A stretch of 64,000 bases of DNA from Myxococcus xanthus (GCF_006402735.1 NZ_CP017174.1:3847001-3911000); one strand, 5' to 3'; counted from the stretch's first letter, positions 45,591 to 55,086 are shown. Numbers and translations: made by a program. The notes: a model not told the origin generated them from the sequence alone.

Positions 45591-45860
45591 ATGGCGCTCA
45601 AGGTGAAGCTGGTGAAGAGCTTTGCGGGTGCGTCCAGCGACATGCTGGACACCATCCGTGGGCTGGGCCTGAAGAAGTTCGGTGACGAGCGGCTCCTCAA
45701 GGACACGCCTGCGGTTCGCGGGATGGCGTTCAAGGTGAAGCACCTGGTCACCCTGGAAACCGTTTCCGGCGACGCGCCGGCGCCCAAGCGCCGCAAGCCC
45801 GCCAAGATTGCCCTGCGGGAGCGGGCGATCGCGTATCAGGCCAAGCAGAACAAGGCCTGA
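45591..45860 (+). CDS. rpmD: 50S ribosomal protein L30 with C-terminal extension
   Basis: The 89-residue L30 has a normal core ([27 protein letters not shown]) followed by about 28 extra residues, basic and helical ([20 protein letters not shown]). Typical bacterial L30 is about 60 residues. It begins 3 bases after the rpsE stop. Confidence 0.96.
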   Translation: MALKVKLVKSFAGASSDMLDTIRGLGLKKFGDERLLKDTPAVRGMAFKVKHLVTLETVSGDAPAPKRRKPAKIALRERAIAYQAKQNKA

Positions 45861-45880
45861 GTCACGAGAGGATCGAGACG

Positions 45881-46408
45881 ATGAGCACTCTGAACAAACT
45901 GCAGCGTCCGGCGCGCTCGTGGCACCGCAAGAAGCGCGTGGGCCGCGGCCAGGGTAGTGGTCTTGGCAAGACGGCCGGCCGCGGTGGTAAGGGCCAGAAG
46001 GCCCGCAGCGGCAACATGCGGTTCGAAGGCTTCGAGGGTGGCCAGAGCCCCCTGCAGCGGCGTCTGCCGAAGTTTGGCTTCACGCCGCCGAACCGGACTG
46101 TCTACGCGGTCGTCAACCTGTCGGACCTCGAGCAGCACTTCGATGCCGGCGCCACGGCGGACGTGGAGACGCTGCGCAAGGTCGGCCTGGTCAAGGGTCG
46201 CTACCACGGCGTGAAACTGCTGGCCCGCGGCGAGCTGACCAAGAAGGTCACCGTGGTCGTGCACAAGGCTTCTGAGGCGGCGAAGGCGGCCATCCAGAAG
46301 GCGGGCGGCGCGGTGGAAGAAATTCCGCTGGTGGCCCACAAGCCGGAGTCCGCGGCCAAGGCGCACGCTGGCAAGGGCGTCAAGGCTCCTCGGCAGCCCA
46401 AGGCCTGA
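45881..46408 (+). CDS. rplO: 50S ribosomal protein L15
   Basis: The 175-residue L15 has [20 protein letters not shown] and the [18 protein letters not shown] core, plus a C-terminal Ala/Lys tail of about 25 residues. Two hairpins, one terminator-like, separate it from secY. Confidence 0.97.
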   Translation: MSTLNKLQRPARSWHRKKRVGRGQGSGLGKTAGRGGKGQKARSGNMRFEGFEGGQSPLQRRLPKFGFTPPNRTVYAVVNLSDLEQHFDAGATADVETLRKVGLVKGRYHGVKLLARGELTKKVTVVVHKASEAAKAAIQKAGGAVEEIPLVAHKPESAAKAHAGKGVKAPRQPKA

Positions 46409-46417
46409 GCGTGTCTA

Positions 46418-46445
46418 GCGCGCATCACTTGCTAGTGGTGCGCGC
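46418..46445 (+). promoter_or_regulatory. Hairpin 1 between rplO and secY
   Basis: GCGCGCATCAC / GTGGTGCGCGC forms an 11-bp stem (one wobble) around TTGCTA, followed by AGTTTCGCTTG. Confidence 0.6.
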
Positions 46446-46468
46446 AGTTTCGCTTGTGTAGGCTTCTG

Positions 46469-46505
46469 CGCCCCTTTCCCGCTCGTGGAACAGGGGCGTT
46501 TTGTC
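46469..46505 (+). terminator. Terminator-like hairpin directly before secY
   Basis: CGCCCCT / AGGGGCG plus inner TTCC / GGAA pairing is followed by TTTTGTC. It lies between rplO and secY and would lower secY relative to the ribosomal genes unless antitermination operates. Confidence 0.75.
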
Positions 46506-46542
46506 GTCCTGGCAGAACCCTCTCGAAGAGGATGGCTACCCC

Positions 46543-47889
46543 GTGGCTCTGAACGCCTTCGCCAACGTCTTCCGTATCGCTGAGCTGCGCAGTCGGCTCG
46601 CGTATACGCTCGCGCTGCTCGCCGTCTATCGCATCGGCATCTTCATCAACACGCCAGGCGTGGACCGTTCGGCGATGAACGCGTTCATGGACGCCCAGAA
46701 GCAATCGGGCGGCCTCGTCTCGCTGTTCAACCTCTTCTCCGGCGGCGCGCTGGAGCAGATGTCCATCTTCGGATTGGGCATCATGCCGTACGTCAGCGCC
46801 TCCATCATCATGCAGCTGCTCGCGGTGGTCGTACCCAGCCTGGAGCGGCTGCAGAAGGAAGGCGCCGGCGGCCGGCAGAAGATCAACCAGTACACCCGCT
46901 ACGGCACGATCGCGCTCTCCATCGTGCAAGGCATCGGCATCTCGCGGTGGCTGGCGTCTCTGGGCCGCTCCGACGGTGGCCAGAGCGGCTTCAACCAGGT
47001 GGTCGTCCCCGACGACAGCGTCTGGTTCACCTTCATGACGGTGGTCAGCCTCACGGCCGGCACGGCCTTCATCATGTGGCTGGGTGAGCGCATCACCGAG
47101 CGCGGCATCGGCAACGGCATCTCGCTCATCATCTTCGCCGGTATCGTGGCGGGCCTGCTCCCGGGCGCGAAGCAGCTGCTGGACCTGACCCGTCAGGACG
47201 TCATCTCGGTGGCCGAGGTGCTGGCGCTGGTCTTCTTCATGCTCGTCATCATCGCCGCGGTCGTCTATGTCGAGCGCGGCATGCGGCGCATTCCCATCCA
47301 GTATGCCAAGCGGATGGCGGGACGCCGGATGTTCGCCGGCCAGGCGACGTACTTCCCGATGAAGGTGAACACCTCGGGCGTGATTCCGCCCATCTTCGCG
47401 GGCGCGGTGCTGTCCTTCCCGGCCACGCTGGGAACTTGGTTCCCGTTCCTGCAGGGCTTCCAGCGCGCCATCGAAGGCAACCTGTGGATCTACAACGGGT
47501 TGTTCGTCCTGATGGTCATCTTCTTCGCCTACTTCTATACGGCGCTGACGTTCCGGCCGGACGACGTGGCGGACAACATCAAGAAGCAGGGTGGCTACAT
47601 CCCGGGCATCCGTCCGGGCCGTCAGACGGCGGAGTTCATCGAGCGCGTGCTCAACCGGCTCACGTTCGGTGGTGCCATCTACCTGTCGGTCGTCTGCGTG
47701 ATTCCGTCGGTCATCAGCGGCTTGCTGGGGGTGCGGTTCACCTTTGGCGGCACGGCGCTGCTGATCGTCGTGGGCGTGGCGCTGGATACGGTGCAGCAGA
47801 TCGAGGGCCACCTCATCAGTCGTAACTACGAGGGCTTCGCCGGCCCTCGCGGCCCGCGCATCCGGGGCCGGGTGCGCGTGGCGGCCTGA
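46543..47889 (+). CDS. secY: Sec translocase subunit SecY
   Basis: The 448-residue channel has ten membrane helices; it begins MALNAFANVFRIAELRSRLAY in two parts (MALNAFANVF; RIAELRSRLAY). It shows FINTPGVDRSA and the cytoplasmic loop near NIKKQGGYIPGIRPGRQT. GTG at 46543 matches the family start; a TTG 42 bases upstream lies inside the terminator and is rejected. Confidence 0.96.
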   Translation: MALNAFANVFRIAELRSRLAYTLALLAVYRIGIFINTPGVDRSAMNAFMDAQKQSGGLVSLFNLFSGGALEQMSIFGLGIMPYVSASIIMQLLAVVVPSLERLQKEGAGGRQKINQYTRYGTIALSIVQGIGISRWLASLGRSDGGQSGFNQVVVPDDSVWFTFMTVVSLTAGTAFIMWLGERITERGIGNGISLIIFAGIVAGLLPGAKQLLDLTRQDVISVAEVLALVFFMLVIIAAVVYVERGMRRIPIQYAKRMAGRRMFAGQATYFPMKVNTSGVIPPIFAGAVLSFPATLGTWFPFLQGFQRAIEGNLWIYNGLFVLMVIFFAYFYTALTFRPDDVADNIKKQGGYIPGIRPGRQTAEFIERVLNRLTFGGAIYLSVVCVIPSVISGLLGVRFTFGGTALLIVVGVALDTVQQIEGHLISRNYEGFAGPRGPRIRGRVRVAA

Positions 47890-47909
47890 GCCTCCGCGCG
47901 GGCGTTCCG

Positions 47910-47940
47910 GGCGCCTCTCCCCGTCGCGGGGAGGGGCGCC
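47910..47940 (+). terminator. GC-rich hairpin after secY
   Basis: GGCGCCTCTCCCC / GGGGAGGGGCGCC makes a 13-bp stem (one wobble) with a GTCGC loop; the tail TCGTCGTTCCC is only weakly U-rich. Confidence 0.65.
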
Positions 47941-48052
47941 TCGTCGTTCCCAGGCTAGGTGTTGTTCAAGGGTATTCGCTGGTGCACACGGAGCGCGCTC
48001 GGGGGTTTGAGTCCTACGACTTCCGTGCCTTCCTTCGGAGCTGAGAGGACAC

Positions 48053-48700
48053 ATGAACCTGATCCTGTTGGGGCCGCCAAACGCGGGGAAGGGGACGCAG
48101 GCGAAGCGACTGTTCGCCGACTTCCAGATCCCCCAGATCTCCACCGGGGACATCCTCCGCAAGGCAGTCGCGGAGGGTACGGAGCTGGGCAAGGTGGCCG
48201 GCCCGCTGATGGCCGCTGGGCAGTACGTCCCGGACGACGTCGTGATTGGCATCGTCGAGGAGCGCCTCAAGGAGGCGGACGTGGCCAAGGGCTTCGTCCT
48301 GGACGGCTTTCCGCGCACGCCGGGCCAGGCCGACGCGCTGGACAAGATGCTGGGCCGCCTGGGCAAGCAGCTGAGCGCCGTCATCTCACTGGAGGTGCCG
48401 CACGCGAAGCTGGTAGAGCGCGGCTCCGGGCGGCGGGTCTGCCCGGCGGATGGCAGCGTCTACCACGTCTATCAGAGCCCCCCGAAGCGGGCGGGGTACT
48501 GTGACAAGTGCAATGCCGGGCTTGTCCAGCGCCCGGATGACATGCCCGAGGTCATCGAGAAGCGCCTGCAGAAGTACGACTCGGAGACGGCGCCGCTGAA
48601 GGCCTTCTACGAGAAGAAGGGCCTGCTCAAGAGCGTGGACGGTGTGGGGACGCCGGAGGGCATCTACGAGGAGATCAAGGCCGCCGCGGGCAAGGCCTGA
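48053..48700 (+). CDS. adk: Adenylate kinase, long LID form
   Basis: The 215-residue enzyme (ATP + AMP to 2 ADP) has the P-loop GPPNAGKGTQAKR, AMP-site DGFPRTPGQAD and a long LID with CPADGSVYHVYQ...YCDKC, three cysteines and one Asp that can hold zinc. map, which usually follows in this cluster, is absent. Confidence 0.97.
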   Translation: MNLILLGPPNAGKGTQAKRLFADFQIPQISTGDILRKAVAEGTELGKVAGPLMAAGQYVPDDVVIGIVEERLKEADVAKGFVLDGFPRTPGQADALDKMLGRLGKQLSAVISLEVPHAKLVERGSGRRVCPADGSVYHVYQSPPKRAGYCDKCNAGLVQRPDDMPEVIEKRLQKYDSETAPLKAFYEKKGLLKSVDGVGTPEGIYEEIKAAAGKA

Positions 48701-49058
48701 TCCGCCCGGAGAGGTGGGGAGACGGCCTGGTGGGTGCCTCCTCACCGGCTCGCCGCTCCAGGGACAGAGCTTGCTTCTCCCGGGCACGGGGAACTTCGGC
48801 CTGGGGGAGATCTGGACTCCCGTGAGGGGCGGGCGCAAGTTCACCCCGCAGTCAGAGCACTCGCTCCAGGTGTGGACCTTGACGAGGTCTCACCGTAGGA
48901 GTTGATTTTGTTGTGACTGCAGGTGAAATAGCCCGCCGTTATGTGGGGTTGGTAGGAATCCGAGTTTTGCAGTCGCGCGACGCTTGCCACTTGCGGACCA
49001 AAGTGCTATCCCGCCGCGCTTCCAAGAGGTTCGTGGTCCGGGGAAGAGAGTCTGACGC
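48701..49058 (+). other. adk-infA intergenic region
   Basis: This 358-base stretch encodes nothing convincing. Positions about 48895-48965 are unusually A/T-rich for the genome (GGAGTTGATTTTGTTGTGAC). A promoter candidate lies at 48984-49012. It marks a likely transcriptional break between the spc genes and infA-rpmJ-alpha. Confidence 0.6.
48984..49012 (+). promoter_or_regulatory. Candidate promoter for infA and the alpha cluster
   Basis: TTGCCA (48984-48989) and TATCCC (49007-49012) are spaced by 17 bases, giving a start near 49019 and a 40-base leader before infA. Confidence 0.5.
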
Positions 49059-49277
49059 TTGCCGAAGGATGATTCCATCGAAGTCGAGGGGACCGTGATG
49101 GAGCCCCTCCCGAACGCGATGTTCCGCGTGGTGCTGGACAACGGCCACAAGGTGCTCGCGCACATCTCGGGCAAGATGAGGATGCACTTCATCCGCATCC
49201 TCCCGGGTGACAAGGTGAAGGTCGAACTGTCTCCATACGACCTGACGCGCGGGCGGATCACGTACCGGGCGAAGTAG
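49059..49277 (+). CDS. infA: Translation initiation factor IF-1
   Basis: The 72-residue S1-like OB fold ([39 protein letters not shown]) is normal. The start is TTG at 49059 (MPKDDSIE) after GGGAAGAGAG. Confidence 0.97.
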   Translation: MPKDDSIEVEGTVMEPLPNAMFRVVLDNGHKVLAHISGKMRMHFIRILPGDKVKVELSPYDLTRGRITYRAK

Positions 49278-49286
49278 TAGGGTGTA

Positions 49287-49326
49287 CCCGCCTGGGAATG
49301 GCGGGCCGCCCGTTGGGCTTTTCTTT
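49287..49326 (+). terminator. Possible attenuator between infA and rpmJ
   Basis: CCCGCC / GGCGGG pairs around TGGGAAT, followed closely by GCCC-GTT-GGGC and TTTTCTTT. The tract resembles a weak intrinsic terminator. Confidence 0.45.
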
Positions 49327-49350
49327 AGCTGAGGAAGGAAGTTCGCTCCA

Positions 49351-49467
49351 ATGAAGGTTCGGGCGTCCGTCAAGAAGATCTGCGACAAGTGCAAGGTTGT
49401 TCGCCGTAAGGGAATCGTGCGCGTCATTTGCGCCTCCAACCCCCGGCACAAGCAGCGCCAGGGCTAA
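49351..49467 (+). CDS. rpmJ: 50S ribosomal protein L36
   Basis: This 38-residue protein ([20 protein letters not shown]...) ends NPRHKQRQG. Zinc ligands Cys-x2-Cys, a later Cys in RVICASN and a His mark the zinc type. A clear GAGGAAGGAAG precedes the ATG. Confidence 0.97.
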   Translation: MKVRASVKKICDKCKVVRRKGIVRVICASNPRHKQRQG

Positions 49468-49521
49468 CGGCCAAGCGGCCGTTGGCTTCAGACCAACTCC
49501 ACTTAAGAAGGAAGACCGAAG

Positions 49522-49905
49522 ATGGCTCGTATCGCCGGCATCGATCTGCCGCCCAACAAGCGCGCGGTGATCTCGCTCCAGTACATCTACGGGATCGGCA
49601 ACAAGTCCGCGCAAGATATCATTGCCGCGGCGGGCATCGATCCCACGACCCGGACCAAGGACCTCACCGAGGAGCAGGCCCGTAAGATCCGCGAGATCAT
49701 CGAGGCCAGCTACAAGGTGGAGGGTGACCTCCGGCGTGAAGTCACCATGAACATCAAGCGGCTGATGGACCTGGGTTGCTACCGGGGCCTTCGTCACCGC
49801 AAGGGCCTGCCGGTTCGTGGCCAGCGGACCCACACCAACGCGCGTACCCGCAAGGGTCCGAAGCGTGGCATCGTTCGGGCGAAGCCGGCCGCTCCGGCCC
49901 GGTAA
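49522..49905 (+). CDS. rpsM: 30S ribosomal protein S13
   Basis: The 127-residue S13 ([20 protein letters not shown]) has the helix-two-turn-helix [10 protein letters not shown] and the C-terminal tail [17 protein letters not shown] that contacts P-site tRNA. Confidence 0.98.
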   Translation: MARIAGIDLPPNKRAVISLQYIYGIGNKSAQDIIAAAGIDPTTRTKDLTEEQARKIREIIEASYKVEGDLRREVTMNIKRLMDLGCYRGLRHRKGLPVRGQRTHTNARTRKGPKRGIVRAKPAAPAR

Positions 49906-49966
49906 ACGCAGCGCCGGCCCGTAAGGTGCCGGCGTCGATCACCTCCTCCCAGGAGCAGCAATTCAC

Positions 49967-50407
49967 ATGGCTGACGAGATCAATACTTCGGCTGCGGCGC
50001 CCACGGGCACCGAGGGCGAGGCCCCTGCCGCGAAGAAGTCGAAGCGCAAGGGCAAGAAGAGCATCCTCAACGGCGTGGTCCACATCCAGTCCACGTTCAA
50101 CAACACCATCATCACGATCACGGACGTGTCCGGGAACGTGATCTCCTGGTCGTCCGCCGGGGCGCGTGGCTTCAAGGGAAGCCGCAAGTCCACCCCGTTC
50201 GCGGCGCAGGTGGCCGCTGGCGACGCCGCGGCGAAGGCGATGGAGCACGGCCTGAAGAACGTGTCCGTGTTCGTGAAGGGCCCGGGCGCGGGCCGCGAGT
50301 CGGCGCTGCGCGCGCTGGCCGCCGCCGGTCTGAAGATCAACCTCATCCGCGACGTGACGCCCATCCCGCACAACGGATGCCGTCAGCCCAAGCGTCGCCG
50401 CGTCTAA
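49967..50407 (+). CDS. rpsK: 30S ribosomal protein S11
   Basis: The 146-residue S11 has an N-terminal extension of about 20 residues ([19 protein letters not shown]) and the core [18 protein letters not shown], ending [16 protein letters not shown]. Confidence 0.98.
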   Translation: MADEINTSAAAPTGTEGEAPAAKKSKRKGKKSILNGVVHIQSTFNNTIITITDVSGNVISWSSAGARGFKGSRKSTPFAAQVAAGDAAAKAMEHGLKNVSVFVKGPGAGRESALRALAAAGLKINLIRDVTPIPHNGCRQPKRRRV

Positions 50408-50476
50408 CCCCTTCGTCAGGGCAGCCCTCACACCCTGGTGTGGGGGCGGCTCCAGATCACCTCTAAGGACCTCTCA

Positions 50477-51103
50477 ATGGCTCGTTACACTGCCAGCGCC
50501 TGCCGCATCTGCCGGCGCGAAAACCTGAAGATGTACCTCAAGGGCGACCGTTGCTACACGGACAAGTGCGCCATTGAGCGCCGCCCCTATCCCCCGGGTC
50601 AGCACGGCCAGGGCCGCGTGAAGTTCTCCGGCTACGGCGTGCAGCTGCGCGAGAAGCAGAAGGTCAAGCGCATGTACGGCCTGCTGGAGAACCAGTTCCG
50701 CGGCTACTACCACCGCGCGTCCGCCGCCAAGGGCAAGACGGGTGAGAACCTCCTGCAGCAGCTGGAGCTCCGCCTGGACAACGTGGTGTTCCGCATGGGC
50801 TTCGCGGACACGCGCAACGAGGCGCGCCAGCTGGTGCGTCACGGTCACTTCCAGGTGAACGGCCGCAAGGTGAACATCCCCTCGTTCGCCGTGAAGCCGG
50901 GCACCGCGGTGGAGGTGGTGGAGAAGAGCCGCAAGGTGCTCCGCATCTCCGAGGCGCTGGAGACGGTGGACCGCCGTGGCGTTCCGCAGTGGATCTCCCT
51001 GGACAAGAAGGCGTTCAAGGGCACGGTCACCACGGTTCCGAACCGTGAGGACCTGACGATGCCCATCTCCGAGCAGCTCATCGTCGAGCTCTACTCGAAG
51101 TAA
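50477..51103 (+). CDS. rpsD: 30S ribosomal protein S4, zinc type
   Basis: The 208-residue S4 has a Cys cluster ([17 protein letters not shown]) and the S4 domain [21 protein letters not shown]4 represses the alpha operon in E. coli. ATG at 50477 follows AAGGAC. Confidence 0.97.
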   Translation: MARYTASACRICRRENLKMYLKGDRCYTDKCAIERRPYPPGQHGQGRVKFSGYGVQLREKQKVKRMYGLLENQFRGYYHRASAAKGKTGENLLQQLELRLDNVVFRMGFADTRNEARQLVRHGHFQVNGRKVNIPSFAVKPGTAVEVVEKSRKVLRISEALETVDRRGVPQWISLDKKAFKGTVTTVPNREDLTMPISEQLIVELYSK

Positions 51104-51123
51104 GTACGCTGGATGTCGCAGTG

Positions 51124-51160
51124 GACGCCCTGGCCGACGAGGCCGGGGCGTCTTGCTTTC
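51124..51160 (+). terminator. Terminator-like hairpin between rpsD and rpoA
   Basis: GACGCCCTGGCC / GGCCGGGGCGTC is a 12-bp stem (one wobble) with loop GACGA, followed by TTGCTTTC. Confidence 0.75.
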
Positions 51161-51245
51161 AAGCAGTCGCAGTCCCGCGTGCGCATCCTCCCGCCAGGCC
51201 GGTGGGTAAGTCGGTGGTGCGGCACGAACCGAGGAGCGGTACACC

Positions 51246-52268
51246 ATGGCTGATACGTTCGTTGCGAAGAACTGGCGTGACCTGATCAAGCCCCGTCGCA
51301 TGGAGGTGGATCAGGACAGCGCGACCCCCACCTACGGCAAGTTCGTCGCGGAGCCGCTCGAGCGCGGTTTCGGTACGACGCTGGGCAACTCGCTCCGCCG
51401 GGTGCTGCTGTCGTCGCTGCAGGGCGCCGCCATCACCTCCGTGAAGATTGAAGGCGTGGACCACGAGTTCACCACCATCCCCGAGGTGTCCGAGGACGTC
51501 ACGGACGTCGTGCTGAACCTGAAGGAAGTCCTCCTTCGGATGCACACGAACGAGACGAAGACGCTCCGCATCGAGGCGGAGGGCCCCAAGGAGGTCAAGG
51601 CCGGTGACATCATCACCGACCCGGACACCGAGATCCTCAACCCGGGCCACCACATCTGCACCATCTCCGAGGGTGGCAAGCTCCGCATGGAGCTGACCTG
51701 CCGCCGCGGCCGCGGTTACACGCCGGCCAACGTGAACAAGGTCGCCGGTTCGCCCATCGGTACCATCCCCATCGACTCGCTGTTCTCGCCCATCCGCAAG
51801 GTGAACTACCAGGTCACCAACGCGCGCGTCGGTCAGGTCACGGACTTCGACAAGTTGTCGCTAGAGGTCTGGACGGACGGCTCCGTGTCCCCGCAGGACG
51901 CGGTGGCGTACGCGGCGAAGATCATCAAGGAGCAGCTCACCGTCTTCGTGAACTTCGACGAGACGGAGGAGCCCGTCGTCGCCGAGGCGCCGAAGGAAGA
52001 GGCGAAGCTGAACGAGAACCTGTTCCGCTCGGTGGATGAGCTCGAGCTGTCGGTCCGCTCGGCGAACTGCCTGCAGCAGGCGAACATCAAGTCCATTGGC
52101 GACCTCGTGCAGCGCACCGAGGCCGAGATGCTCAAGACGAAGAACTTCGGCCGCAAGTCTCTGAAGGAGATCAAGGAGATCCTCGCGGAGATGGGCTTGT
52201 CGCTGGGCATGAAGCTGGAGAACTGGCCGCCGAAGCAGGCGCCGGCTCCCGCGCAGCCGAAGGCGTAG
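51246..52268 (+). CDS. rpoA: RNA polymerase alpha subunit
   Basis: The 340-residue subunit has the N-terminal dimerisation domain ([20 protein letters not shown]) and the C-terminal DNA-binding domain ([40 protein letters not shown]). A flexible linker at about 240-255 joins them. Confidence 0.98.
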   Translation: MADTFVAKNWRDLIKPRRMEVDQDSATPTYGKFVAEPLERGFGTTLGNSLRRVLLSSLQGAAITSVKIEGVDHEFTTIPEVSEDVTDVVLNLKEVLLRMHTNETKTLRIEAEGPKEVKAGDIITDPDTEILNPGHHICTISEGGKLRMELTCRRGRGYTPANVNKVAGSPIGTIPIDSLFSPIRKVNYQVTNARVGQVTDFDKLSLEVWTDGSVSPQDAVAYAAKIIKEQLTVFVNFDETEEPVVAEAPKEEAKLNENLFRSVDELELSVRSANCLQQANIKSIGDLVQRTEAEMLKTKNFGRKSLKEIKEILAEMGLSLGMKLENWPPKQAPAPAQPKA

Positions 52269-52363
52269 TAGGGTTCACGCAGGGCCTCCCCACGCGGCCG
52301 CGGGTACGGCGGTCAGCGGCGCGAGGGGAGGGGGCTGGGACGTCTTCCGGTCCGAATGACAGC

Positions 52364-52441
52364 GGCGGGCCCCGTACCGGGTCCGCCCATCCCACCCGGT
52401 ACCTGATACGGCCGGAGTGGTGGAGTCCTCACCAGGACTCC
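52364..52441 (+). promoter_or_regulatory. Two hairpins between rpoA and rplQ
   Basis: GGCGGGCCC / GGGTCCGCC (52364-52372 with 52379-52387) and GGAGTCCT / AGGACTCC (52422-52429 with 52434-52441, loop CACC). The second ends next to the rplQ ribosome site (GGAG), so it could modulate L17 translation. Confidence 0.55.
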
Positions 52442-52452
52442 GGAGCACGACG

Positions 52453-52872
52453 ATGCGCCATAAGGTCGGACAGAGGAAGCTTCACCGCAGCACGAGCCAC
52501 CGGCTCGCGATGCTCAACAACATGGTGACCTCGCTGCTGGAGCACCAGGCCATCCGCACCACGCTTCCCAAGGCCAAGGAGGCCCGGAAGATCGCGGAGC
52601 GGATCATCACCCTGGGCAAGCGTGGCGGCCTCGCCAACGTTCGCCTGGCGGCCCGTACGGTCAAGGACCGCGACGTGCTGCAGAAGGTGTTCAGCGAGTA
52701 CAAGGACCGGTACGCCAGCCGTCCCGGTGGCTACACCCGCATCGTTCGGCTCGGCTTCCGCCGGGGCGACGCCGCGGAGATGGCCCTCCTGGAGCTCGTG
52801 GACCGGCCGGAGAAGGCCGCTCCCGTCGACACCGAGGCGGCTGCGCCCGCGGACGAGACGAAGGCGGAGTAG
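52453..52872 (+). CDS. rplQ: 50S ribosomal protein L17
   Basis: The 139-residue L17 ([20 protein letters not shown]) has an acidic Ala/Glu C-terminal tail ([16 protein letters not shown]) not typical of short homologues. It is the last gene of the ribosomal cluster. Confidence 0.98.
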   Translation: MRHKVGQRKLHRSTSHRLAMLNNMVTSLLEHQAIRTTLPKAKEARKIAERIITLGKRGGLANVRLAARTVKDRDVLQKVFSEYKDRYASRPGGYTRIVRLGFRRGDAAEMALLELVDRPEKAAPVDTEAAAPADETKAE

Positions 52873-52894
52873 TCCCGTACTGACTGCATACCTG

Positions 52895-52966
52895 GCCCCT
52901 TCGAGAGAAGGGGCTGGGAGCAACGCGAGGGCGCGCTTCCGAAAGGAAGGGCGCCCTTCGTGTTTC
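52895..52966 (+). terminator. Tandem terminators ending the ribosomal cluster
   Basis: GCCCCTTC-GAGA-GAAGGGGC (52895-52914) is followed by a longer stem GGGCGC-g-CTTCC / GGAAG-g-GCGCCC with a GAAA loop and a TTCGTGTTTCC tail. They also lie at the 3' end of the converging gene at 52976. Confidence 0.88.
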
Positions 52967-52975
52967 CACGGCGGA

Positions 52976-53656
52976 CTACCGCTGCGGCTTGCGAATGCGC
53001 TCCCAGGCGGCGTTGAGGTCCTCGGTGAGGTCCGCGCTGTCATCCCGGCTGCGCATCTGGATGGACTGGAAGCGGAGGTCCGCAGGCGCGGCGCCGCTGG
53101 AGCCCATGAGCTGCTTGGGGGTGATGGTGATGAACTCACCCGGGGCCACCGTCAGCACCGCCGCCTGATACTGCCCGTTGACGGTGAGGGTGACGTCGTA
53201 CCAGGGCTCCTTGCTCTCGTTCCAGATGGTGACCGAGGGCCGGTCCAACCTGTCACTGAGCACCAGGCGCGCGTCCATGTCCCCCTTGCGCACCGTGCTG
53301 CCCGGGCACGCAATGGCCAGGCTCATCACCGTCATCACCAGCCAGCCGGCGATGATGGACGCCTTGTATTTGAAGAAGCGGTCGCTCCGTCGGAAATCCG
53401 CGACCAGCTCCTTGAGGATGGAGAGGCCGTTGAGGAGGTGGTTCGACGCATCTCCCGCCAGGCGCTTCCCCAGCGGGCCGTCTGGCTTCTCCTTCAGCAG
53501 AGGCTCGGTGCGCGCGGCGGACATCACCCGCAGGTTGGACTGGCTGGGCGCGCGCGGCATGCCGGGGTTCGTCGGCGTGCGCGGCTGAGAGCCAGACGGA
53601 GACGCCGCCCGAGGAGGCTGCGTTCCAGGCTGAGGGGGCTTGCGACCGTCGCTCAT
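52976..53656 (-). CDS. Membrane-anchored protein of unknown function
   Basis: The 226-residue protein has a long Pro/Ser/Arg-rich cytoplasmic N-terminus (about 90 residues), one membrane helix (IIAGWLVMTVMSLAIACPG) and a periplasmic beta-rich domain (VTIWNESKEPWYDVTLTVNG). ATG at 53656. I do not recognise a family. Confidence 0.75.
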   Translation of the reverse strand: MSDGRKPPQPGTQPPRAASPSGSQPRTPTNPGMPRAPSQSNLRVMSAARTEPLLKEKPDGPLGKRLAGDASNHLLNGLSILKELVADFRRSDRFFKYKASIIAGWLVMTVMSLAIACPGSTVRKGDMDARLVLSDRLDRPSVTIWNESKEPWYDVTLTVNGQYQAAVLTVAPGEFITITPKQLMGSSGAAPADLRFQSIQMRSRDDSADLTEDLNAAWERIRKPQR

Positions 53657-53692
53657 CGGACAGCGAGTGTAGAGGGCTGGGCCCGTGGATGG

Positions 53693-55072
53693 CTACTGTG
53701 CCTTGAGTTGCTGAAGCGCTCGTGACGCCACCGCGTTTTCAGGCTGGGTCTCCAACACCTTCATCAGCCAGCGCTCGGCCTCACTGGCTGCGGTCTTCCG
53801 TGCCTCGGGACGCGAGGCCTTCATAGCCTGCTCGGTGTAGAGCAGCCCCAGCCGCAGGCTGAACTCCATGTTCTCCGGGTCCTTTTTGACCACGCGGCGC
53901 AGCTCGCGCTCGGCGGCGGCGAAGTCACCCTCCAGTTGGTACACGAGCGCCAGCTTGCCTCGCATCGCCACGGCTTCCGGTGCCAGGGAGGTGGCCACGG
54001 TGAAGGACTCGCGGGCGGCCGTGAGGTCCCTGCGCTCCAGGTGGATGTCACCCAGGTGGAACCACGCGGTCTCCAGCAACGGATGGAGCGCCACGGCTTT
54101 CTCGAAGGAGACACGGGCCGCGTCGGGGCGCTGGCGCGCCAGGTAGAGCTCGCCCAGATAGAAGTGGTTCTTGCCGTCGCGGGGGGCGCGTTCGATGGCC
54201 TGCTTGAACTCATCCACCGCGCGACCCGCGTCATCCAGGCGTTGGTAGGCCAGGCCCAGCAGGGCATGCACGACCGCGACGTCCGGGTAGTCGAGCAGGA
54301 TTTCCTCGAAGGCGAGGATGGCGTGCTGGGGCGCATCCAGGTCCTTGAGGTAGCGCATGCCTTCTTCCAGCTTGGCCTCGGCGGCCTTGGGGAAGCCGGA
54401 GAAGGGATCCGCGATTTGCTCCATCAGTGCCCGCGCGGTGGTGACGTCGGCCGGCGTGGGCTGGCCCCGCACCACCGTGCCCAGGGCTTCCACGGCCCCG
54501 GGCGCGTCTCCCGTTCGGTGCAGCGCCTTGGCCAGCGGCAGGCGCCAGGCGGTGCGGTCTGGCGCCAACGCCGTGGCGCGCCGCAGGGGCCCGAGCGCCT
54601 CCGTGTACTGTTCGGACTCCAGCTGCGCGAGCCCCAGCCGGTAGTGGAACTCCGCAGTGTCCGGTGCCAGGGTCGTGGCGCGCTCGAAGGCGGCGACGCT
54701 GGGCGCCCCCGCATCGCGAGCGCGTGAGAAGAGGGCGAGGCCCAGCATGTACTGGTCGACCGCACGCTCACCCGCCGCGATGCGTTTCTGGAGCTCCGCG
54801 ATCCACGCGTCCGTCTGCCCCGCCTTCACGTAGGCCTCGGTGAGCGAGCGCGCCACGTCCAGGTCGTCCGGCGTTTGCCGGTGCAGGTCCGTCAGCAGCC
54901 CCAGGGCCTTCGTGGGCTGATGCTCGTCCAGGTAGGCCCGCGCCTGGGAGAGCGGATCGGTGGGGCGCGCCTTGGCGGAGGTCGAGGAGGTGGTGCTGCA
55001 ACCAGTCAGGAGGCCCACGCCGAGAACCGCGGCGCGAATCCAGGGACGGGAACGGAGGTGGCGAATGGTCAT
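53693..55072 (-). CDS. TPR-repeat lipoprotein
   Basis: The 459-residue protein has a lipoprotein signal (AAVLGVGLLTGC) and about ten TPR units (for example AVVHALLGLAYQRLDDAGRA, NHFYLGELYLARQRPDAAR, ETAWFHLGDIHLERRDLTAA). It likely scaffolds an envelope complex. It follows the PlsC-like gene by 14 bases in the same direction. Confidence 0.9.
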   Translation of the reverse strand: MTIRHLRSRPWIRAAVLGVGLLTGCSTTSSTSAKARPTDPLSQARAYLDEHQPTKALGLLTDLHRQTPDDLDVARSLTEAYVKAGQTDAWIAELQKRIAAGERAVDQYMLGLALFSRARDAGAPSVAAFERATTLAPDTAEFHYRLGLAQLESEQYTEALGPLRRATALAPDRTAWRLPLAKALHRTGDAPGAVEALGTVVRGQPTPADVTTARALMEQIADPFSGFPKAAEAKLEEGMRYLKDLDAPQHAILAFEEILLDYPDVAVVHALLGLAYQRLDDAGRAVDEFKQAIERAPRDGKNHFYLGELYLARQRPDAARVSFEKAVALHPLLETAWFHLGDIHLERRDLTAARESFTVATSLAPEAVAMRGKLALVYQLEGDFAAAERELRRVVKKDPENMEFSLRLGLLYTEQAMKASRPEARKTAASEAERWLMKVLETQPENAVASRALQQLKAQ

Positions 55073-55086
55073 CTCGGAGAGGCGTC

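Noticed and set aside
46501-46542. TTG 46501 as the secY start
   Set aside because: It lies in the U tract of the terminator and adds residues absent from the SecY family start MALNAF.
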